64,000 bases of DNA from Propionibacterium sp. (GTDB taxonomy: Bacteria; Actinomycetota; Actinomycetes; Propionibacteriales; Propionibacteriaceae), in NCBI GenBank assembly GCA_022837595.1, contig JALHFX010000008.1, forward strand, positions 27,646-91,645, written 5' to 3'. A model generated the notes under the pieces. The model was not told the origin of the DNA. It made no database searches and was given only the letters and a program-made list of their open reading frames with translations. Position 1 is the first letter of the stretch; every line of letters begins with the position of its first letter. A program made the translations under genes and the position numbers. Of the stretch, positions 1-8,446 are shown piece by piece.

Positions 1-99
1 AACCTCGCTTCCATCCGAGTACTCGAACGCTGCGGATTCACCCGGGTGAAAGGCAGCACCGATCGCGTCCGCTACCGATTGCAGCGAGCCGGGCGTTAG
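1..99 (+). CDS. GNAT-family acetyltransferase, C-terminal end (partial)
   Basis: An open frame enters from the left edge and stops at TAG 97-99, giving 32 residues. The segment begins NLASIRVLERCGFTRV, the conserved N-x-x-S-x-x-x-x-E-x-x-G-F end of the GNAT acetyl-CoA fold. Most of the protein lies outside the window, so the substrate cannot be judged. A 48-nt gap separates it from apbE. Confidence 0.7.
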   Translation, partial: NLASIRVLERCGFTRVKGSTDRVRYRLQRAGR

Positions 100-147
100 A
101 CAATTGGCCTGGCCCTGACCCAGCGCCGGTTCGCTAGCCTTTGAGGG

Positions 148-1110
148 GTGGGCCGCGCGACAAAGAACTACTACGCATTGGGCACTCATGTCACGCTGAG
201 CGTCGAGGCTTCGCGCCCAGACCCCGCACTTGCCCGCGCCGCCCGTTTGATCGGCGACTACGAGGCGCTGCTCAGCGCAAACTCGGCGTCCTCGGAAGTC
301 TCTCGCATCAATCAGGCCGCAGGAGCCGAACCGGTGCTGGTGAATCCGATCGCCTACCGGCTGATCCGAGACGCCGTAGTGATCAGCCGCAGCAAGAAGG
401 GCTTCAATGCGGCGATCGGTCCACTCGTCCAGCTCTGGCGGATCGGTTTCGACGACGCTCATCGTCCGGACCCGAAGGCGATCGCAAGCTGTCTTGAACT
501 GACCGATCCAACCCAGATCAAGCTCGACGATGCCAGACGCTCGGTCTTCTTGAGGCACCCCGGCATGCGGCTCGACCTTGGAGCAATCGCTAAAGGATAT
601 ATCGCCGACGCCATCAAACAGGCCTGGCAGGACGAAGGCGTCGAGAGCGGTGTCATCGATCTCGGAGGCAACATCCTGACCGTCGGGCCAGGTCCACGAC
701 CGGGAGAGTATTGGCACATCGGCGTTCAGAAGCCTTTCGCCGAACGTGGGCGTCCGCTCGGGGTGCTGCGGTTACCACCCTGCTCGGTGGTGACCTCGGG
801 AATCTACGAACGTTCGCTGACCACGCCACAGGGCAGTTGGCACCACATTCTTGACCCACGAACCGGCTACCCACTGCAAACAGATTTGCTCGCCGTGACC
901 GCCATCGCCGCAGTATCGACGACGGCCGAGATTTGGTCAACCATCGGATTCTTCAATGGGCCGCAAGCCACGGCGAAGCTGATACCGCCAGGCCTGCGGA
1001 TCGGATTCGTTTTCGTCTTCGAAGATCGGACGGTCTTAGTCGGCCTCGAGACGCTGGGTGTCACCTTCACGCTGACCGAGACAAGCCACGCGGTGGTTTC
1101 CCTCAGCTAG
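148..1110 (+). CDS. apbE: FAD:protein FMN transferase (ApbE family)
   Basis: ApbE enzymes use FAD to attach FMN by a phosphoester bond to Ser/Thr of FMN_bind domains. The 320-residue product has the family motifs in order: LDLGAIAKGYIAD near residue 140, DLGGNILTVG near 170 and HHILDPRTGYPL near 230. The start is GTG behind TTGAGGGG. There is no signal peptide or lipobox, so it should act in the cytoplasm, unlike the periplasmic lipoprotein ApbEs. It converges with the flavin reductase operon and overlaps its last gene by 4 nt at the stop codons. The FMN_bind protein of that operon carries an ApbE-type target motif and is its likely substrate. Confidence 0.88.
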   Translation: MGRATKNYYALGTHVTLSVEASRPDPALARAARLIGDYEALLSANSASSEVSRINQAAGAEPVLVNPIAYRLIRDAVVISRSKKGFNAAIGPLVQLWRIGFDDAHRPDPKAIASCLELTDPTQIKLDDARRSVFLRHPGMRLDLGAIAKGYIADAIKQAWQDEGVESGVIDLGGNILTVGPGPRPGEYWHIGVQKPFAERGRPLGVLRLPPCSVVTSGIYERSLTTPQGSWHHILDPRTGYPLQTDLLAVTAIAAVSTTAEIWSTIGFFNGPQATAKLIPPGLRIGFVFVFEDRTVLVGLETLGVTFTLTETSHAVVSLS

Positions 1111-1685
1111 TCACCCGATAACGGCCGCACCTCGCCGAAGCCCCTCTGCACAGCCCGAACGTATCTCATGAACTCGACGAAACACTCTTCCAGATCTGCA
1201 ATAGCCGACGGATCTATTAACTCCCCGGTGTCATCGATCGCCTTTTGCACATGCCCCAACAGGAATTCCCTGCCCGGAAGCACGTTCGCCCGGATCTGGG
1301 GCGAGGCGAGGATCTGCCGCAGATGTAATTGGGCACGAGCCGAGCCCAACGGTCCGTAAGAGCCGCCAATAATGAGAACAGGTTTGTCCTTCAGCGAATC
1401 CAACTGGTAGGAAAGCCATTCCAAGACGCTCTTCAACGCAGCAGGAATCGAATGGTCGTATTCGGGGCAGCCGACGATGACGCCGTCGGCAGCCTCGACT
1501 CTGCCTGCGAAGACCAGCACATCGTCCTGTTCACTGGTGACCAGGTCCCGACTGAAGGCTGGCAGACTCGAGATCTCCAGCACCTCGATCTCAGCATCCG
1601 CGCTGAAATGTCTGCGCATCCACTGCAGCAAAAGTCGATTATAAGAAAACTCCGCGTTGGTGCCGACGATGGCGACCAGCTTCAT
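1107..1685 (-). CDS. NAD(P)H-dependent FMN reductase (flavodoxin fold), stand-alone paralogue
   Basis: The 192-residue protein has the FMN_red flavodoxin-like fold: IVGTNAEFSYNRLL at the N-terminus (phosphate loop region), GVIVGCPEYDHSIPAALKS near residue 70 (flavin-binding G-x-P-E-Y) and a GGSYGPLGSARA loop near 107. It aligns almost end to end with the N-terminal domain of the fusion protein at 2021-4072, so one arose from the other by duplication. The ATG has a clear GGGAGGACACG ribosome site. It is last in the operon, 33 nt after the FMN_bind gene. It probably feeds electrons from NAD(P)H to flavin; its partner is not shown by sequence. Confidence 0.82.
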   Translation of the reverse strand: MKLVAIVGTNAEFSYNRLLLQWMRRHFSADAEIEVLEISSLPAFSRDLVTSEQDDVLVFAGRVEAADGVIVGCPEYDHSIPAALKSVLEWLSYQLDSLKDKPVLIIGGSYGPLGSARAQLHLRQILASPQIRANVLPGREFLLGHVQKAIDDTGELIDPSAIADLEECFVEFMRYVRAVQRGFGEVRPLSGD

Positions 1686-1718
1686 CGTGTCCTCCCCCCC
1701 TCGCCGTAACTGAGATCA

Positions 1719-2108
1719 TCACGAGTCGCGACCCGGAACCTGGCTCAGCGCGTCTCGCACGGCTTGGATGAGCGCTTTGCTCGAGACAGACGCACCAGAT
1801 ACCGCGTCCACATCAAAAGTGTTCAGCGCGATCATCTGCTGCGGCAGCTTTCGCAGTGCCTCACCCGCTACCTCTGCAGTCTCCGATTGTTGGACGATCT
1901 CAACGTCTGCGATCGCTCCCGAATCGTCAGTGGTGACCCGAACGATCATCTCCGACCCCATGCCCACCTGGCTTCGTCCAAGATACTGGTTCGGACCCAG
2001 GACAACCTCAGATTCTGCGCTCAGATCGCTTCTGAAGGCGCTCGGTGCCCGACCACCTGCTTCCAGGTTGCAGCGTTCTGTCCGGCAATCTTGCCGAAGA
2101 TCAGGCAT
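1719..2108 (-). CDS. FMN_bind domain protein, possibly the detached C-terminus of the upstream flavoprotein
   Basis: The recognisable domain runs from about GPNQYLGRSQVGMG to the end and has the FMN_bind pattern. It ends with DAVSGASVSSKAL, matching the ApbE target D-x-x-S/T-G-A-T/S, so the Ser after GA is the likely FMN attachment residue. The first 25 or so codons from ATG 2106-2108 overlap the FAD-domain gene in another frame and look like shadow sequence; no well-placed ribosome site or later start precedes the domain. Reading back one base in the overlap (2021-2108) would fuse it to the upstream protein. It is therefore either a translationally coupled subunit or a product of a one-base genomic deletion. 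No slippery heptamer is visible. Confidence 0.65.
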   Translation of the reverse strand: MPDLRQDCRTERCNLEAGGRAPSAFRSDLSAESEVVLGPNQYLGRSQVGMGSEMIVRVTTDDSGAIADVEIVQQSETAEVAGEALRKLPQQMIALNTFDVDAVSGASVSSKALIQAVRDALSQVPGRDS

Positions 2109-4072
2109 TCGGCGATGTTCTGACCACCCTGATACTGCCCGGCGCAGATTCCGCCGAGTTCGCCGGCGCCATAAAGGTGTGGGATTGGTTGCCCTGAGGG
2201 GTCGAGGATCTCTGCCCGCGAGTTACGGCGCGGACCGCCCTGAGTGTTCAACATGGCTTGCCGCAACTCGATCGCATAGTAGGGGCCGTCCCCGAAAGCG
2301 CGTAGGTTCCTGGGATCCCGACCGTGTTCATAGTCGACGCCTTGAGCCGCAAAGAAGTTGAAGCTGTCGACGGTCTTGGCCAGGATCTCCGGCTCGGCAC
2401 CGATGAGCATCGCGAGTTCAGCCAGCGAGTTCGCCGTGACCGCTCTCGCCAAAACGTCGGCGTGCTTGTCGCCGACCAGTTCATCGTATTTCGCCTGGTC
2501 GAAGACCAAATGCGGATGCGCCTGTGCAGCTGGGACCCGCCAGACACCGTGGTGATAGATATGACCGTGCCGATTAGGCTCATCTTCCTTGAAGTATCGG
2601 CTTCCGTCATCGCCAACAGTGACGATGCTGCCGCTGGAGAATCCCTCGAGGTTGAACAGCGGCAGCTGGGCACGCTCGCCTTCTCCGACAGCGAATGCCA
2701 GACCGTGCTGCAGACCGAGGGATTCGTAGTTCGCCATATGCCATAGATCGGCGCCTGCTTCGATGGCCAGGTCGATCCCGTCACCGGTGTTAAACATCCC
2801 GCCGAGGGGAGCAAGCCCCGGTGCCCCGATGTAATCCTGGATCTTGCGCTTGTTGTTCTCGAAACCGCCGGTAGCCAGCACCACACCGTTGAGGGCACGA
2901 ATATTGCGCAGCACATGCTCACGTTCGATCTGGACACCCGCAATTGTGCGTCCATCGGCGGCCTTAACCAGGTGCCGCGCAGGTGAGCGGTACCAGACGT
3001 CGATGGACGCAGAACGCTCCACAACATTGCGGTGCAGGATCTTCCACAATGCGCCGTCCAGGAGCCCCTCGTGGACGAGAAGCATGTCGACGGTCTCGCC
3101 TCCGGGGAACTCCGGATACTCCGGCGTCATGCTGCCTACCAACGCGCCAAACGTCTTCTTCGCGCTCACCGGCTCTTCGACACCGAGATAGTCGCGGAAA
3201 TACCGCTTCATGTTCGTCAAGCCGTGGACATAGGTGTCGATGATCTCGGAATCAAGTTCCATCGGAGCAGTCTGAGCGAGATAATACTCGCGCATCGCAG
3301 CTTCGTCGTCCGCCGAGCAGACGAGTTGTCCGCAAACCCGAGTATTGCCGCCTTCGTAGCCTTCTGGCGCAGAATCGACCAATAGCACTTTGGCTCCGTC
3401 ATCGGCCGCGAATCGGGCGGCAGTAGCGCCAGCGCCTCCGAAGCCCAACACAATCACGTCGTAGGTAGCATCCCATCGAATCACATCCGAAGGCACCACG
3501 GCTGATTCTCCTTTGGTCATTGAGCTGGACGCCGACTGACTGCTATGCACAAAGTCGACGAAATCTGCAAAGCACCTCTCCAAGAACTGGATAGTGGCTT
3601 CATCGACCAGTTGACTTTGATCATCGAAAGCTGTCTTGACATTTCCGAGAAGGAACTCGTTTCCCGGTAACACCCGCGCCCCAACGCCGGGAGCATCCAG
3701 TATCTGACGAAGATGGATCTGCGCGCGTGATGATCCTTGGGGATGATGCGAAGCACCGACAATCATGACTGGTTTACCATTCAACGGGTGAGTGCGGAAC
3801 GAAAGCCATTCCAAAACACTCTTGAGCGCCGAAGGCACTGAATGGTTGTGCTCGGGACAACCGATGATCACTCCGTCAGCGCCGGCGATTGCCAGACTGA
3901 GTTCTTTCACGCTGTCGGGGTCCTCCGGCGCACTCTCATTGAACATTGGAATATCGGTGATATCGCGGACCTCAACGTCGGCGGTATCGCGGAAATGCGA
4001 CTTCATGAAGTTGAGCAGCAGACGATTGAAAGAAAAATTGGCATTCGTTCCCACGATCGCTACGATCTTCAC
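2021..4072 (-). CDS. FMN reductase-FAD_binding_2 fusion flavoprotein (C=C or related reductase, substrate unknown)
   Basis: The 683-residue soluble protein starts at GTG 4072, which follows GGAGGTGA at ideal spacing; the frame stays open further upstream but without family similarity. Residues 1-180 are an FMN_red domain (KIVAIVGTNANFSFN; IIGCPEHNHSVPSALKS). From about 205 comes a FAD_binding_2 domain with the dinucleotide motif VIVLGFGGAGATAA. The C-terminal region has GELGGICAGQYQGGQN, where fumarate reductases of the Shewanella Fcc3 type have a GANRLGGN motif with a substrate-binding Arg, so a fumarate reductase name is not supported. By analogy with cytoplasmic NADH-dependent flavin reductases, electrons would pass from NAD(P)H through FMN_red and covalent FMN to FAD and an unsaturated acceptor. 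Confidence 0.78.
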   Translation of the reverse strand: MKIVAIVGTNANFSFNRLLLNFMKSHFRDTADVEVRDITDIPMFNESAPEDPDSVKELSLAIAGADGVIIGCPEHNHSVPSALKSVLEWLSFRTHPLNGKPVMIVGASHHPQGSSRAQIHLRQILDAPGVGARVLPGNEFLLGNVKTAFDDQSQLVDEATIQFLERCFADFVDFVHSSQSASSSMTKGESAVVPSDVIRWDATYDVIVLGFGGAGATAARFAADDGAKVLLVDSAPEGYEGGNTRVCGQLVCSADDEAAMREYYLAQTAPMELDSEIIDTYVHGLTNMKRYFRDYLGVEEPVSAKKTFGALVGSMTPEYPEFPGGETVDMLLVHEGLLDGALWKILHRNVVERSASIDVWYRSPARHLVKAADGRTIAGVQIEREHVLRNIRALNGVVLATGGFENNKRKIQDYIGAPGLAPLGGMFNTGDGIDLAIEAGADLWHMANYESLGLQHGLAFAVGEGERAQLPLFNLEGFSSGSIVTVGDDGSRYFKEDEPNRHGHIYHHGVWRVPAAQAHPHLVFDQAKYDELVGDKHADVLARAVTANSLAELAMLIGAEPEILAKTVDSFNFFAAQGVDYEHGRDPRNLRAFGDGPYYAIELRQAMLNTQGGPRRNSRAEILDPSGQPIPHLYGAGELGGICAGQYQGGQNIAECLIFGKIAGQNAATWKQVVGHRAPSEAI

Positions 4073-4330
4073 TCGAGTCACCTCCATTGGTGCATGCACC
4101 CTTTTTAGTCTATCGCCAGCGTTCATCATTGTGATTAGCCTGAGTGAACTACGCGAACAGGACCATCCTCCGACCGCCTTCGGTCGATCGACAACAGCGA
4201 TTACCTGTCGCCGTGGCCGCGCTGCGGTGGCGCACGATCGATCCGTTGTGGTTCGATGGCTCTGGACATCAGTTGAGCCGCTTACCCGGCGTTCGCGTCC
4301 GACACAACCCAGAAGAGGGGAATTCACGGC

Positions 4331-5059
4331 ATGAGCAGTTGGGTCGTCATCGTCGTCGCTGTCCCGGCACTCGGCCTGTTCATGGGCTTCAGCCCGACCC
4401 TCTACGGCGTTTGCCTGCATTATCTGGTCAAGGGCAAGGCCGGACGCCGGGCCGTCATTTGGCTGACCGCCGGCCTCTTGGTCGGTTGCACGCTGCTGTT
4501 CGCCGTCTACCAGTTCGCCGATGCTGCGGTCATCTCAACATATCTATCGTCGCATGTGCGCGAGTGGGTGGTGCAGCGTTATGTCGACCTCACGGCAGGC
4601 GTATTGCTGGTTATCTCCGCCACGATTCTGGCTACCCGCAGCCAGAAGGATCGCACTGGTCAGCTTCCCACGTCTCCCGACGACCCGGGCCCGAAGGAGA
4701 TCGCAACCAAACACGATGATTACTCACCGCGTACAGCCGCGGCGGTGGGATTCACGAACGTGTTCATCGGCTCATCCGGGTTCGCGACGATGTACATCGT
4801 CGCCCGACTGATCTCGACTGTCAGTAAGGACCTGCTCATACATGCACTGGTCTATCTGGCGTTCATCCCGACTTTGGTCGGCCCCTATCTCTTCATGGCT
4901 TGGGGCTGGTCGCGATGGCCAGGCATGGCGGCCGCGATCACCCGGGTCTACGACAAGATCGTTCACTACAATTACCACAAGGTGTTGGTGGCCGGGTTGC
5001 TGGTCGCTGGCTTGTTCTTCCTCGCCCTAGGCATACGAGGCATGATCCTCCATGGCTAG
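4331..5059 (+). CDS. Six-helix integral membrane protein, GAP/Sap-like (LysE-type fold)
   Basis: The 242-residue protein has about six hydrophobic segments: residues 4-25, 42-62, 82-102, 138-160, 168-190 and 215-236. A charged loop near 103-135 separates two three-helix halves. The layout and opening (GLFMGFSPTLYGVCLHYL) resemble the actinobacterial GAP family that includes the sulfolipid-1-addressing protein of mycobacteria, which is LysE-like. It could export a small molecule or lipid; nothing here names the substrate. It is divergent from the flavoprotein operon (258 nt between starts) and ends at a strong shared terminator facing clpC. Confidence 0.55.
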   Translation: MSSWVVIVVAVPALGLFMGFSPTLYGVCLHYLVKGKAGRRAVIWLTAGLLVGCTLLFAVYQFADAAVISTYLSSHVREWVVQRYVDLTAGVLLVISATILATRSQKDRTGQLPTSPDDPGPKEIATKHDDYSPRTAAAVGFTNVFIGSSGFATMYIVARLISTVSKDLLIHALVYLAFIPTLVGPYLFMAWGWSRWPGMAAAITRVYDKIVHYNYHKVLVAGLLVAGLFFLALGIRGMILHG

Positions 5060-5081
5060 TGACATGCCTGCGCCAAACCAA

Positions 5082-5121
5082 AATGAGGGTGGGGTTCCCG
5101 ATCAGGAACCCCACCCTCATT
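5082..5121. terminator. Bidirectional terminator between the membrane protein gene and clpC
   Basis: A perfect 17-bp inverted repeat (5082-5098 with 5105-5121, left arm AATGAGGGTGGGGTTCC, 6-nt loop) lies between two convergent genes. In the clpC direction it is followed by TTTGGTTTGG, a reasonable U-rich tail. It can end both transcripts. Confidence 0.9.
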
Positions 5122-5144
5122 CGTATTCACCTGAGCGCGAGCGA

Positions 5145-7679
5145 TCAGTCGGCCTCGGGACCTCCGCTCAGTTCAGCAAACGGAAGATCCGGCAGCGGCT
5201 GCTTCGGGGTACCGACGAATGTGAAAGCATCCGTGGACTTCTCATCGGCGCCCGGGACAGCATCCACGACCACGATCGACCCGGCGGTCAGGTTACCAAA
5301 GAGGATCTGCTCGGCGATGCGATCCTCGATGTCACGCTGCAATGCGCGGCGTAGCGGACGAGCACCAAGCACCGGATCGAATCCGCGCTTGGCGATCAGC
5401 TCGCGGGCCGCCGGGGTCAACTCGATACCCATGTCGCGGTCGGCCAGCCGAGTCTCGATCTGGGCGACCAACAGATCGACGATCTGCTCGATGTTCTCCA
5501 GAGTGAGCTGACGGAAGACGATGGTCTCGTCAACGCGGTTGAGGAACTCGGGGCGGAAGTGCTGCTTGAGCTCTTCGTTCACCTTGGCCTTCATCGTCTC
5601 GTAGCTGCTCACCTCATCACCAGCGCGTGAGAAACCAAGGTTGACGCCCTTGGAGATATCGCGACTACCGAGGTTGGTGGTCATCACGATGACGGTGTTC
5701 TTGAAGTCGACGACCCTACCCTGAGCGTCGGTCAGTCGACCTTCGTCCAGAATCTGCAGGAGCGAGTTGAAGATATCCGGGTGGGCCTTCTCGATCTCAT
5801 CGAAAAGGATCACGCTGAACGGCTTGCGCCGAACCTTCTCGGTCAGCTGTCCGCCTTCTTCGTATCCGACGTAGCCGGGAGGTGATCCGAACATCCGCGA
5901 TGCGGTGTGCTTTTCGGAGTACTCGCTCATGTCCAGGGTGATCAGCGCGTCCTCATCGCCGAAGAGGAACTCCGCGAGCGCCTTGGTCAGTTCGGTCTTG
6001 CCAACGCCCGATGGCCCGGCGAAGATGAACGAACCGCTCGGACGCTTTGGATCCTTCAGACCAGCGCGAGTACGACGGATCGACCTGGACAAGGCCTTGA
6101 CCGCCTCATGCTGACCGACATACCGCTTACCGATCTCGGCTTCCATGCGCAGCAGTCGGCTGGATTCCTCCTCGGTCAACCGGGCCACGGGGACACCGGT
6201 AGAGCTTGCCAGCACCTGGGCGATCTCTTCCTCGCCGATGACTGCCGGTGAATCAGAATCGCCGTCCTTCCAGGCCTTTTCCCGCTCGCGTCGAGCGGCC
6301 AGGAGGTTCTTCTCATCGTCGCGCAGTCTGGCAGCGCGCTCGAAGTCCTGCGCGTCGATCGCCGCTTCCTTCTCGATGCGGACGCTGGCGATCTTTTCAT
6401 CGAACTCGCGCAGATCCGGCGGGGCGGTCAGCCTCTGAATACGCATCCGGGCGCCCGCCTCATCGATAAGGTCGATCGCCTTGTCGGGGAGGAACCGATC
6501 CTGCACATAGCGATCTGCCATATTCGCAGCTGCGGTCAGCGCCTCATCGGTGATGGTCACCCGATGGTGGGCCTCGTAACGATCACGCAATCCCTTGAGG
6601 ATGTCGATCGTCAGTACGATCGAAGGTTCGGCAACCTGGATCGGCTGGAAACGACGCTCCAGAGCTGCGTCCTTCTCGATGTACTTACGGTATTCCTCGA
6701 GAGTGGTCGCGCCGATCGTCTGCAGCTCGCCGCGAGCCAACATCGGCTTCAAGATGGATGCGGCATCGATCGCTCCTTCGGCGGCACCCGCACCCACCAG
6801 GGTGTGGATCTCATCGATGAAGAGCATGATATCGCCGCGGCTCTTGATCTCTTTCAAGACCTTCTTGAGACGTTCCTCGAAATCGCCTCGATAGCGCGAC
6901 CCGGCCACCAGCGCGCCCAGGTCGAGCGTGTAGATCTGCTTGTCGCGCAGGGTTTCGGGGACGTCTCCGCGGACGATGCGCTGGGCGAGGCCTTCGACGA
7001 TGGCGGTCTTCCCGACGCCGGGCTCGCCGATCAGCACCGGATTGTTCTTGGTGCGCCGGCTCAGCACGGTCATCACGCGGTCGATCTCGGTCTGGCGACC
7101 GATGACCGGATCCAGCACGTTCTCGCGTGCGGCCTGGGTCAGATTGCGACCGAACTGGTCGAGGACGGTCGCATTGCCACGCGGCGACTCCCCCATCTCA
7201 GGTGCGCCGGAAGTGATCGGCTGCCCCTCCGACGAGCTTCCCTGGTAGCCGCTGAGCAATTGCAAGACGGTATTGCGAACGCGGTTCAGGTCGGCACCGA
7301 GCTTGATGAGCACCTGCGCTGCCACGCCCTCACCCTCACGGATAAGGCCGAGCAAAATGTGTTCCGTGCCTATATAGGAGTGGTTCATTTGCAGCGCTTC
7401 GCGCAGCGACAGCTCCAGCACCTTCTTGGCACGCGGGGTAAACGGAATATGACCGGTCGGCTGGGTCTGGCCGTGGCCGATGATTTCTTCGACTTGTTCG
7501 CGGACAGCCTCCAGCGAGATGCCCATCTGCTCGAGTGCCTTAGCGGCCACGCCTTCACCTTCGTGGATCAGGCCGAGCAAGATGTGCTCCGTGCCGATGT
7601 AATTGTGGTTGAGCATCTTGGCCTCGTCTTGGGCCAGGACCACAACTCGGCGCGCGCGATCAGTGAAACGCTCGAACAT
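5145..7679 (-). CDS. clpC: ATP-dependent Clp protease ATPase subunit ClpC
   Basis: ClpC unfolds proteins and feeds them to ClpP. The 844-residue protein is full length: two N-terminal Clp repeats (residues 1-150, each with the YIGTEHILLGLI signature), first AAA+ module with GEPGVGKTA and LFIDEIHTL, a UVR/coiled middle domain near 420-455, second AAA+ module with GPSGVGKTE near 555, and a VNLGFSR loop near 685 that matches the ClpP-docking L/I-G-F tripeptide. The start ATG follows AAGAGGAGT. The lsr2-clpC neighbourhood is common in actinobacteria. A possible ClgR-type site lies upstream. Confidence 0.97.
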   Translation of the reverse strand: MFERFTDRARRVVVLAQDEAKMLNHNYIGTEHILLGLIHEGEGVAAKALEQMGISLEAVREQVEEIIGHGQTQPTGHIPFTPRAKKVLELSLREALQMNHSYIGTEHILLGLIREGEGVAAQVLIKLGADLNRVRNTVLQLLSGYQGSSSEGQPITSGAPEMGESPRGNATVLDQFGRNLTQAARENVLDPVIGRQTEIDRVMTVLSRRTKNNPVLIGEPGVGKTAIVEGLAQRIVRGDVPETLRDKQIYTLDLGALVAGSRYRGDFEERLKKVLKEIKSRGDIMLFIDEIHTLVGAGAAEGAIDAASILKPMLARGELQTIGATTLEEYRKYIEKDAALERRFQPIQVAEPSIVLTIDILKGLRDRYEAHHRVTITDEALTAAANMADRYVQDRFLPDKAIDLIDEAGARMRIQRLTAPPDLREFDEKIASVRIEKEAAIDAQDFERAARLRDDEKNLLAARREREKAWKDGDSDSPAVIGEEEIAQVLASSTGVPVARLTEEESSRLLRMEAEIGKRYVGQHEAVKALSRSIRRTRAGLKDPKRPSGSFIFAGPSGVGKTELTKALAEFLFGDEDALITLDMSEYSEKHTASRMFGSPPGYVGYEEGGQLTEKVRRKPFSVILFDEIEKAHPDIFNSLLQILDEGRLTDAQGRVVDFKNTVIVMTTNLGSRDISKGVNLGFSRAGDEVSSYETMKAKVNEELKQHFRPEFLNRVDETIVFRQLTLENIEQIVDLLVAQIETRLADRDMGIELTPAARELIAKRGFDPVLGARPLRRALQRDIEDRIAEQILFGNLTAGSIVVVDAVPGADEKSTDAFTFVGTPKQPLPDLPFAELSGGPEAD

Positions 7680-8039
7680 TCGACTCCTCTTGTTGGCTCT
7701 GCTGAGCCTCAGACCCGCCAGTTGCTAGACGGGTTTACAAACAGTTTAGGGAGTGCCACCCAAACCCGGACATCGACCCCGCCGCCGCGGGATTCCCGGC
7801 TTTGGCCGACACTCCCTATAACTATCTGCTCCTCGACGATCTTCCGACGTTCGCCTAGGGCTTGACCACTGTTGTTTCAGCCTGAATCCGCCGATGGGCC
7901 TCGTCGCGAGCGGCACCTCGCCGGTGCGATGGCAAGGTGGATGAACCGGGCGCACCGGGGTGCGCTGCCTGAGGACAACGCAGCCAGTGTGCACGCCAGG
8001 GACGCGCAGCAGCGGGAAACCGGCGGTCCAGGTTAGGGC
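7680..8039. promoter_or_regulatory. clpC upstream region with inverted repeat and ClgR-like site
   Basis: This 360-bp gap holds no convincing gene. It contains a perfect 9-bp inverted repeat TAGGGAGTG (7747-7755) / CACTCCCTA (7810-7818) just upstream of clpC. CGCCTAGGGCT at 7852-7862 fits the corynebacterial ClgR core CGC-Y-N-A-N-R-GCG at all but the last position; ClgR activates clp genes in actinobacteria. It also holds one copy of a 22-nt sequence (7879-7900) that recurs at 10963-10984. Confidence 0.35.
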
Positions 8040-8366
8040 TCAAGCGTTCGCAGCCTCGTAGGCCGCGCGAATCTCTGCAGGGACGCGACCACGTGCACTG
8101 ACCTCATAACCGTTCTCGGCCGCCCAGGCCCGGATCTCCGCCGGCGAAGCGCCCGAGGCCGCCGCACCGGTCGAGCGGGTGCTGCGCTGACTCTTGATAC
8201 GGCGACCAGCCCCCACAAAAGGAGCAAGGGCCTCGCGCAGCCTATCCGCATTCTCCTTCGACAGATCGATCTCGTAGTTGATCCCGTCAAGCCCAAAACG
8301 GACCCTTTCGCTGGCGGGACTTTCGTCGATGTCATCGATGAGAATAATCTCGACGCGCTGTGCCAT
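8040..8366 (-). CDS. lsr2: Lsr2 nucleoid-associated protein
   Basis: Lsr2 bridges DNA and silences AT-rich, often foreign, genes in actinobacteria, a role like that of H-NS. The 108-residue protein has the N-terminal dimerisation domain (MAQRVEIILIDDID, then a GINYEIDLS strand) and the C-terminal DNA-binding domain with IRAWAAENGYEVSARGRVP; the RGR is the minor-groove-inserting AT-hook-like motif. The ATG follows AAGGAGAAATA. The protein is basic in its linker, as usual for the family. Confidence 0.95.
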   Translation of the reverse strand: MAQRVEIILIDDIDESPASERVRFGLDGINYEIDLSKENADRLREALAPFVGAGRRIKSQRSTRSTGAAASGASPAEIRAWAAENGYEVSARGRVPAEIRAAYEAANA

Positions 8367-8446
8367 TATTTCTCCTTGGTTGGGGCTATTCGCTTCTTAC
8401 GCTTGCAGACAATTTCAGCGCAATTATAGTCGAATCGCAAGCTCTA

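Noticed and set aside
2021..4072. Naming the flavoprotein fumarate reductase
   Set aside because: The Arg-containing substrate motif of that enzyme is not present.
2021..4420. 799-residue version of the flavoprotein
   Set aside because: The first 116 codons are not family-like; GTG 4072 has an ideal ribosome site and begins the domain.
6564..7865. Long plus-strand open frame (433 codons) opposite clpC
   Set aside because: It is a mirror of the strongly conserved clpC coding strand and has no family motifs; high-GC DNA often gives such frames.
7746..8043. Short minus-strand frames between lsr2 and clpC
   Set aside because: Arg/Pro-rich, overlapping each other, no start signals; the region looks regulatory.
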